NCBI GenBank assembly: GCA_020216925.1
Contig: JAIWOL010000164.1
Span: 1-10,000, forward strand
DNA length: 10,000 nucleotides
Direction: 5' to 3'
Source: Thiobacillus sp.
GTDB lineage: Bacteria > Pseudomonadota > Gammaproteobacteria > Burkholderiales > Thiobacillaceae
Shown here: in pieces, positions 4,871 to 10,000 of the stretch
Position numbering within the stretch: position 1 is the first letter of the stretch
Layout: every line of letters starts with the position of its first letter
Program-made: the position numbers and the translations under genes
The notes under the pieces: model-generated
What the model was told of the DNA's origin: nothing
Database searches by the model: none
The model's input: the letters and a program-made list of their open reading frames with translations, nothing else

Positions 4871-6664
4871 TCAGGCCGTTTTGTCGGAAGCGGCAGGATT
4901 GCGCAGGCGGATGTGCAGTTCGCGCAACTGTTTTTCGTCGACGACGTTGGGCGCGTTGGTCATCAGACACGACGCGCGCTGGGTTTTGGGGAAGGCGATG
5001 ACGTCGCGGATCGATTCGGCACCGCTCATGAGCGTGACCAGGCGGTCGAGCCCAAATGCCAGACCGCCGTGCGGCGGCGCGCCGAATTGCAGGGCGTCGA
5101 GCAGGAAGCCGAATTTTTCGCGGCGCTCTTCTTCGCCGATCCCGAGGGCGGCGAAAACCTTGTCCTGCACGTCCTGCCTGTGGATGCGCACGGAGCCGCC
5201 GCCGACTTCCCAGCCGTTCAACACCATGTCGTAGGCTTTCGACAGGCACGCGCCGGGGTCGGTGGCGAGCCGGTCCTCGTGGCCGTCCTTGGGCGCGGTG
5301 AAGGGGTGGTGCAGCGCGACCCAGCGGTTGGCTTCCTCGTCGAATTCGAACATGGGGAAATCGACGACCCACAGCGGCGCCCAGGCGCGACCGTCGAGGT
5401 GGCCCTTGTCGTGGCCGATTTTCAGGCGCAGCGCGCCGAGCGCGTCGGTGACGATCCTGCTCTTGTCGGCGCCGAAAAAGATCAGGTCGCCGTTGGTCGC
5501 GCCGGTGCGCTCGATCACGGTCTTGAGCGCGGCCTCGGAAAGGTTCTTGACGATGGGCGACTGCAAGCCGGTTTCGTTCAACTGGGTTACGTCGTTGACC
5601 TTGATGTAGGCCAGCCCTTTCGCGCCGTAAATCTTGACGAATTCAGTGTAGGCGTCGATTTCGCTGCGGGTGAGCGCGGCGCCGCCAGGCACGCGCAGCG
5701 CGGCGACGCGGCCCTTGGGGTCGTTGGCGGGACCGGAAAACACCTTGAACGCCACGTCTTTCATGCAGTCGGCAAGGTCGACGATTTCGAGCGTGACACG
5801 CAGATCGGGTTTGTCGGAGCCGTAACGGCTCATCGCTTCGGCGTAGCTCATGCGCGGGAACTGCGCAGGCAGTTCGATGCCCTGCGCTTTCATCATCATG
5901 TCGCGGATCATGCCTTCGACAATGCCCATGATGTCCTCTTCTCCCAGGAAGGAGGTTTCGAGGTCGACCTGGGTGAATTCGGGCTGGCGGTCGGCGCGCA
6001 GGTCTTCGTCGCGGAAGCACTTGGTGATCTGGAAATAGCGGTCGAAGCCGGCGACCATGAGCAGCTGCTTGAAGAGCTGCGGCGACTGCGGCAGGGCGTA
6101 GAACATGCCGTCGTGCACGCGGCTGGGCACGAGGTAATCGCGCGCGCCTTCGGGCGTGGAACGGGTGAGCATCGGTGTTTCGACTTCGAGGAAGCCGTGC
6201 GCATCCAGATAATCGCGCATGATTTTCGACACGCGATAGCGCAGCTTCAGATTGCGCTGCATGGGCTCGCGCCGCAGGTCGAGGTAGCGGTATTGCAGGC
6301 GGATGTTTTCGGAAAGGTTGTCGTCGTCGATCTGGAACGGCGGCGTGGCCGACGGGTTGAGGATTTCGACTGCCTGGGCGAGCACCTCGATCATGCCGGT
6401 GCGCTGGTTGGCGTTTTCGGTGCCGGCGGGACGGGCGCGCACCTTGCCGGTGATTTTCAGCACGAATTCGGCGCGCACGTCTTCGGCAGTCCTGAAGGCG
6501 TCCGGCGTATCCGGGTCGATCACGACCTGCACCAGCCCTTCGCGGTCGCGCAGGTCGATGAAGATGACGCCGCCGTGGTCGCGGCGGCGGTGGTTCCAGC
6601 CGCAGAGTTCGACGGTGTTGCCGATGTCGGCGGCCGTGACCTGGCCGCAATAATGAGTACGCAT
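4871..6664 (-). CDS. aspS: Aspartyl-tRNA synthetase, likely non-discriminating
   Basis: A complete 597-residue bacterial-type AspRS. It contains the N-terminal OB-fold anticodon-binding domain (about 1-105), class II motif 1 around [25 protein letters not shown] with the conserved P at 164, motif 2 [16 protein letters not shown] (217-232), the GAD insertion domain (about 290-420) and motif 3 [10 protein letters not shown] (533-542). In the anticodon domain it has RRRDHGG (H30) and a Gly at 81 in RPAGTEN. These correspond to H31 and G83 of Pseudomonas aeruginosa AspRS, the residues tied to charging tRNA-Asn as well as tRNA-Asp; discriminating E. coli AspRS has RRRDLGS. I infer that Asp-tRNA-Asn is made here and amidated by GatCAB. 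The ATG at 6664 has AGGAA upstream, 13 bases after the DUF502 stop. Confidence 0.97.
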   Translation of the reverse strand: MRTHYCGQVTAADIGNTVELCGWNHRRRDHGGVIFIDLRDREGLVQVVIDPDTPDAFRTAEDVRAEFVLKITGKVRARPAGTENANQRTGMIEVLAQAVEILNPSATPPFQIDDDNLSENIRLQYRYLDLRREPMQRNLKLRYRVSKIMRDYLDAHGFLEVETPMLTRSTPEGARDYLVPSRVHDGMFYALPQSPQLFKQLLMVAGFDRYFQITKCFRDEDLRADRQPEFTQVDLETSFLGEEDIMGIVEGMIRDMMMKAQGIELPAQFPRMSYAEAMSRYGSDKPDLRVTLEIVDLADCMKDVAFKVFSGPANDPKGRVAALRVPGGAALTRSEIDAYTEFVKIYGAKGLAYIKVNDVTQLNETGLQSPIVKNLSEAALKTVIERTGATNGDLIFFGADKSRIVTDALGALRLKIGHDKGHLDGRAWAPLWVVDFPMFEFDEEANRWVALHHPFTAPKDGHEDRLATDPGACLSKAYDMVLNGWEVGGGSVRIHRQDVQDKVFAALGIGEEERREKFGFLLDALQFGAPPHGGLAFGLDRLVTLMSGAESIRDVIAFPKTQRASCLMTNAPNVVDEKQLRELHIRLRNPAASDKTA

Positions 6665-6677
6665 GAAGGTTTCCTGG

Positions 6678-7277
6678 TTATTGGATGCTGCGTGGCGCGT
6701 CAGTAACGACTCCCATCGAAACGATGGTTTTCAGCGCCCGGTCGACCGACATGTCGAGCTCGACCGTTTCGCTCTTTTTCACGAAAAAATAAAATCCGTT
6801 GACCGGGCTGGGCGTGGTGGGAATGAATACCGCCACATGCTCCTCGGGGAGCTTCGCCAGCACTTCGGCAGGCGCATTGGTCAGAAACGCCAGCGCCCAG
6901 GCCTGCGGATGGGGATACCGGACCAGCAGCACCTTGCGGAACGCCAGCCCCTTGCCCGACAGCAAGGTGTCCGATACCTGCTTGACGCTGCCATAAATGG
7001 ATTTCACCACCGGGATGCGTTCGAAAAAGGATTCGACCCCATCGATGAGTTTCTGGCCAAAGTAATTGGCAGCGATCACCCCGGTCACAAAAATCACCAG
7101 CGCGGTGAGAATGACCCCCAAGCCCGGAATGCGCACGCCCATCCAGGCTGCCGGCTGCCATTGCGCCGGGAGCAGCGTAAGGCTCTGGTCGAGCGTGCCG
7201 ATCAAAAGATTCAGCACCCACAGGGTGATCCCCAGCGGCACCCAGATCAACAGGCCGGTGACGAAATGGCGCTTCAT
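6678..7277 (-). CDS. DUF502 family inner-membrane protein
   Basis: A 199-residue membrane protein of the DUF502 family (Pfam PF04367), function unknown. Two transmembrane segments are visible, at about residues 7-28 and 51-71, and then a soluble domain with the family hallmarks [20 protein letters not shown] (87-106), [13 protein letters not shown] (150-162) and IVSMGV near the end. The start is the ATG at 7277, giving [20 protein letters not shown], the expected N-terminus; a TTG 21 bases upstream would fall in the terminator's T-run. There is no good Shine-Dalgarno. The terminator at 7291-7327 ends only 13 bases before this start. Its placement between an FmdB-like gene and aspS recurs in betaproteobacteria, as far as I recall. 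Confidence 0.88.
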   Translation of the reverse strand: MKRHFVTGLLIWVPLGITLWVLNLLIGTLDQSLTLLPAQWQPAAWMGVRIPGLGVILTALVIFVTGVIAANYFGQKLIDGVESFFERIPVVKSIYGSVKQVSDTLLSGKGLAFRKVLLVRYPHPQAWALAFLTNAPAEVLAKLPEEHVAVFIPTTPSPVNGFYFFVKKSETVELDMSVDRALKTIVSMGVVTDAPRSIQ

Positions 7278-7290
7278 GCAGGGTTTGGGC

Positions 7291-7327
7291 AAAAACAAAG
7301 AAGCGGACGGCTCGCACCGCCCGCTTC
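7291..7327 (-). terminator. Intrinsic terminator or attenuator ahead of DUF502-aspS
   Basis: On the minus strand an 11-base-pair stem, GAAGCGGGCGG with CCGTCCGCTTC (one G-U pair), closes a 6-base loop TGCGAG. It is followed at once by TTTGTTTTT. This is a textbook intrinsic terminator. It begins 15 bases after the fmdB-like stop and ends 13 bases before the DUF502 start codon. Confidence 0.8.
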
Positions 7328-7342
7328 CGGCTCAGGTTCGGG

Positions 7343-7600
7343 TCAGTTACAGGCAGGGCATGCGCCCGTCCCGCAGGCCGGGGACGGCGGTTCGGCCTTG
7401 GTTTCGGCAGGCTTGCCGCCACCTTTGAAATCGGTGGCATACCAGCCGGTGCCCTTGAGGGCAAAGCCGGCAGCGGAAAGCTGCTTGGCATACGCGGCCT
7501 GGCCGCACGACGGGCAGACCGTCAGCGGGGCATCCGAGACTTTTTGCATTTCATCTGCGGCATGGCCGCATGCACTGCATTTGTAGGCATAAATCGGCAT
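7343..7600 (-). CDS. FmdB-family zinc-ribbon regulatory protein
   Basis: An 85-residue protein of the FmdB/CxxC_CXXC_SSSS putative regulatory family. It begins MPIYAYKCSACGHAADEMQK, and the zinc ribbon is formed by C8, C11, C29 and C32. The middle part LSAAGFALKGTGWYATDFKG (41-60) is also typical. The tail has three more cysteines (C76, C81, C84) after a Pro-rich linker, which could bind a second metal. The family was named from a suspected regulator of formamide metabolism, but its job in most bacteria is unknown. The ATG at 7600 is chosen because MPIYxYxC is the invariant family start, and GGAG lies 8 bases upstream; a longer frame upstream covers the promoter. It is the first gene after the promoter at 7632-7661. 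Confidence 0.9.
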   Translation of the reverse strand: MPIYAYKCSACGHAADEMQKVSDAPLTVCPSCGQAAYAKQLSAAGFALKGTGWYATDFKGGGKPAETKAEPPSPACGTGACPACN

Positions 7601-7631
7601 GAAAATTCTCCGACAATCAAGAAGTTGCCGC

Positions 7632-7661
7632 ATTATACCCGGGCCGGGCGGGCGACCCCAA
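7632..7661 (-). promoter_or_regulatory. Promoter heading the fmdB-aspS-clsB gene block
   Basis: The minus strand has a perfect -10 box TATAAT (7632-7637) and a weak -35 TTGGGG (7656-7661), with an 18-base spacer made almost only of G and C. The -10 is followed by GCGGC, a GC-rich discriminator, and transcription would start near 7625. The leader is about 25 bases and contains the GGAG Shine-Dalgarno of the fmdB-like gene. The promoter begins directly after the TonB receptor stop at 7669. Confidence 0.65.
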
Positions 7662-7668
7662 GCCCCGT

Positions 7669-9657
7669 TTACCAGGCAAAACTCACGCTGCCGTAGACGC
7701 GGCGGCTGAAGACGTTGGTGTCGCGAAATTCAGCATAGTCTTCACCCAGATTCTGGCCGATCAGCGCAACTTCGACTTCTCGCCCCTGCCACGTCCAGCG
7801 GCGCGCCAGACGGGCGTCGATGCGGGTGTGGTTCTGCACCAGATCGCCCTCGGACAGCCATTTGGTATCGTCGTGGTGCCAGGCGCCCACGCTTGCCTCC
7901 CAGCCCCCTGCGAAGCGGTAGCGTGTCAGGATACCCCAGCTGTTGCGCGGGGCGGAGAGCGGAATATCCTTGTTGAAGTTGTTGACCCGCGTGTCGGCAT
8001 GCAGATGGGCACGCGCGTAGTGGGCGCTGATATCCCATTGCCGCGTAGGCCGCCAGCGCAACTGGATTTCTCCCCCGCGGGCATCGACGGTGCCGATGTT
8101 TTCATAGCGAAACTCGTTGGGACGCAGCGCGCCGTCGGGCACGTAGTCGCCTTTTTTCTGCCCGATGAAATCGACGATGCGATCACGGTAGAGCCGGACA
8201 TCCCACTCGATACGCGCATCGTTCCAGCGCCCCAGATAGGCCAGTTCGTGCGACCGGATCCGTTCGGGCCTGAGCCCGTTGGACGGTATGGTGACAACAT
8301 CGAGTATCGACCCATCTGCCAGGCGGTATACCTGGTTACCTTCTTCCTCAAAAAACGTAGGCGAACGATATGCCTGCGATACGCCCAGCCGAACGACGTG
8401 CCCCGGGGTCAGGGTATAGCTGATGGCAGCGCGGGGCGAGATATCCGTGCCGGTAAAATAATGATGTTCGAACATCGCCCCGCCCTGAACCAGCACGCGC
8501 GGATGGGCCTCCCACTCGACATGACCGAACATTCGTCCCAGGGTGCCGTCAAGGCTGCGCGTGTAACTGTCAGGGGCTTTGACCGTTTCGTGCCTGATCT
8601 CTCCGCCCCACACGCCGCGCAGATCGGGCCGCCAGGTTTCGTTGACCTGCAGTTCAAGATTGGTGCGTGTCTGCTGGAGGAACTGATCGACCACGACTGT
8701 GCCCACCCCCGGAAAGACGGCGTTTGCATCGGCATCGAACACGTTGCGGGTGTGATATGCCTGTAGCCGCCATTCCCGCTGCGGTGACTGAACATGGTGA
8801 TAATTCAGATGCAGATACTGCGCGCGCGAGTCCTGCTTGTTCGGGTCTAGCACGTCGGTGGCGTCGTTTGTGTCCCGTCCGGCGTCCCAGTCACCACGCG
8901 AAAGCCCGAACTGGATGCTCATATCCGATGCGGAAGCGATCTGCCAGTCAAACCGGCCGTTTGCGAAAACTGTTTTCGTCGCCTCGAAATACACTCCGTT
9001 ATCTCCGCTGCCAGGCAGGCGGCCGGCGATATCCCGCTCGAAGCGATCCCGCTCCTGGCCAGAAACGGTAAAACGGTAGCGCAAGTTCGCGTCTCCGCCG
9101 CCGTGACGCAGCAACAGGCCGCGCATTCGCTGTTCGCCCGCCTGGGCCGACAGCAGTGTGCCGGGCACCTGGGCGGCGGCTTGGGTGATGATGTTGATGA
9201 CGGCAGTAAAGGCATTCGCACCATGGATCGCGGCGTTGGGGCCGCGAATCACTTCGATGCGTTCAATATCTTCAATCGCCAGCGGCAGGTCGCTCCAGTA
9301 CACCGCGCCGTAGTGCGGGCTGTAGATGGAGCGGCCGTCGACCAGGACCTGCAAGCGCCGCGAGTAGGCATCGCCAAGGCCGTGATACCCCGCCGCCCAG
9401 GTGTTGTCGCGGGTATAAGCCACGGAAAACCCCGGCACCAACCGCAGTAAATCGGGAATATCGCGAAATCCGGAAGCCCGGATCATGTCCCGGTCGATGA
9501 CCGTGACCGCAGCAGGCGCTTCGTTGACGGGCTGGGTCAAACGCGAAACCGACAGCACGACAGGCAGATCGTCGAGGAAATCAGCCTCGGTCACTTCGGC
9601 TGCAAGCGCATTGCAGGCGCAAGCGCTTGCCAGCAAGACCGGCAGGGCGCGCAACAT
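7669..9657 (-). CDS. TonB-dependent outer-membrane receptor
   Basis: A 662-residue outer-membrane receptor that would import a ligand using TonB energy. The signal peptide is residues 1-20 (MLRALPVLLASACACNALAA), with cleavage likely after ALA or AA. The plug domain (about 45-160) has the family's phrases: PAAVTVIDRDMIRASG, DLLRLVPGF, LQVLVDGRSIY and IERIEVIRGPNAAIHGANAF. The rest is a 22-strand-type barrel ending GSVSFAW, a C-terminal aromatic residue as needed for Bam insertion. A TonB-box-like DLPVVLSVS lies at 30-38. The ATG at 9657 gives the signal peptide directly; a TTG 90 bases upstream would bury it. The ligand cannot be told: no transporter, regulator or cobalamin riboswitch lies beside it. 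It stands alone between ssb and the fmdB-like gene. Confidence 0.92.
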   Translation of the reverse strand: MLRALPVLLASACACNALAAEVTEADFLDDLPVVLSVSRLTQPVNEAPAAVTVIDRDMIRASGFRDIPDLLRLVPGFSVAYTRDNTWAAGYHGLGDAYSRRLQVLVDGRSIYSPHYGAVYWSDLPLAIEDIERIEVIRGPNAAIHGANAFTAVINIITQAAAQVPGTLLSAQAGEQRMRGLLLRHGGGDANLRYRFTVSGQERDRFERDIAGRLPGSGDNGVYFEATKTVFANGRFDWQIASASDMSIQFGLSRGDWDAGRDTNDATDVLDPNKQDSRAQYLHLNYHHVQSPQREWRLQAYHTRNVFDADANAVFPGVGTVVVDQFLQQTRTNLELQVNETWRPDLRGVWGGEIRHETVKAPDSYTRSLDGTLGRMFGHVEWEAHPRVLVQGGAMFEHHYFTGTDISPRAAISYTLTPGHVVRLGVSQAYRSPTFFEEEGNQVYRLADGSILDVVTIPSNGLRPERIRSHELAYLGRWNDARIEWDVRLYRDRIVDFIGQKKGDYVPDGALRPNEFRYENIGTVDARGGEIQLRWRPTRQWDISAHYARAHLHADTRVNNFNKDIPLSAPRNSWGILTRYRFAGGWEASVGAWHHDDTKWLSEGDLVQNHTRIDARLARRWTWQGREVEVALIGQNLGEDYAEFRDTNVFSRRVYGSVSFAW

Positions 9658-9762
9658 GGCTCTGGGGGGATTCAGGCTGAAATTCAACGCTTGTGATGGG
9701 CGCAGGCGCCGCTTTATGGAGGGTGCCCCGGTTAACGGCCAAGACAAATCGACACTTCAGTC

Positions 9763-10000
9763 CTAGAACGGAATGTCGTCGTCCATGTCGTCGAAGCCAC
9801 CGCTGGCGGGCCGCTGCTGTGGCGCGCCACGCGCCCCGCCCGCAGGCTGCGCAGCGGCGCGGGACGGAGGCGGAGCCTGGTTGTAGCCGTCGTCCATGTC
9901 GGCCATGCCGCCGCCGCTGCGGCCGCCCAGCATCTGCATGCGATCGCCGCGGATTTCGTAGGCAGTGCGCTCGACGCCGTTTTTGTCGGTGTACTTGCGC
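9763..10000 (-). CDS. ssb: Single-stranded DNA-binding protein, C-terminal part
   Basis: The last 78 or so codons of ssb; the 5' part is beyond the right edge. The segment opens with RKYTDKNGVERTAYEIRGDRM, the final strands of the OB fold, followed by QMLGG and a Gly/Pro/Gln/Ala-rich linker. It ends in FDDMDDDIPF and a TAG at 9763-9765. The acidic DDDIPF tip is the conserved docking peptide for partner proteins such as RecO, RecQ, PriA and exonuclease I. SSB coats single-stranded DNA in replication and repair. No intrinsic terminator is visible in the 105 bases after its stop, and that gap carries no clear promoter for the receptor gene. Confidence 0.96.
   Translation of the reverse strand, partial: RKYTDKNGVERTAYEIRGDRMQMLGGRSGGGMADMDDGYNQAPPPSRAAAQPAGGARGAPQQRPASGGFDDMDDDIPF

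Noticed and set aside
4697-6706. A 669-codon open frame on the plus strand
   Set aside because: It is the antisense shadow of aspS, whose minus-strand protein matches AspRS from end to end. High GC keeps the opposite strand open.
7828-8766. A 312-codon plus-strand open frame within the TonB receptor
   Set aside because: It is antisense to barrel-coding sequence, with no motif and no Shine-Dalgarno.
9615-9657. Lipoprotein signal in the receptor leader (cysteines in ASACACN)
   Set aside because: There is no Leu/Val/Ile at the -3 position of a lipobox, and the ALAAE sequence after it fits signal peptidase I.
9713-9742. Possible promoter TTGGCC-18-CATAAA before the TonB receptor
   Set aside because: Both boxes match poorly, and GC-rich sequence gives such pairs easily. 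Not strong enough to list as a feature.
9658-9747. Upstream TTG start adding 30 residues to the TonB receptor
   Set aside because: It would place the signal peptide inside the protein. The ATG at 9657 gives a normal N-terminal leader.

Overview
The window reads as chromosome of a GC-rich betaproteobacterium. The best match is the Thiobacillus/Nitrosomonadales side of the class, judged from gene content and from the sequence of AspRS, NudB and the porin leader rather than from any search. Every gene I accept lies on the minus strand, so the text below runs from high to low coordinates.

Right end (10000 to 7669): the 3' part of ssb, with its DDDIPF tail, is followed after about 105 bases by a complete TonB-dependent outer-membrane receptor of unknown ligand.

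Centre (7661 to 2117): a housekeeping block headed by a consensus-like promoter. The order is a FmdB-type zinc-ribbon protein, a DUF502 membrane protein, aspS, a small DUF2322-like protein, nudB, ybhP (endonuclease/exonuclease/phosphatase fold) and clsB (cardiolipin synthase). Spacing is tight: aspS starts 13 bases after the DUF502 gene, nudB overlaps its upstream neighbour by GTGA, and clsB overlaps ybhP by ATGA. The block joins aminoacyl-tRNA synthesis, a folate-pathway Nudix hydrolase and phospholipid synthesis. A good intrinsic terminator sits between the fmdB-type gene and the DUF502 gene, too close to the latter to leave room for a new promoter. It is therefore a candidate attenuator ahead of aspS. 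The AspRS carries the residues associated with non-discriminating enzymes.

Left end (2116 to 1): an accessory island with two complete but unrelated Phd-type antitoxin / PIN-type toxin pairs. Each pair is joined by a 4-base overlap and a non-ATG toxin start, and each has its own recognisable promoter. The second has three evenly spaced GACCAG repeats between the -10 box and the start codon. Between the pairs lies what looks like the C-terminal stub of a third PIN protein. The window ends with the first 12 codons of a probable porin, with promoter, leader and Shine-Dalgarno sequence.

I found no tRNA, rRNA, CRISPR array, insertion sequence or obvious new defence system. The most rewarding places for a second look are the terminator ahead of the aspS operon, the PIN remnant and operator repeats in the toxin-antitoxin island, and the porin leader.
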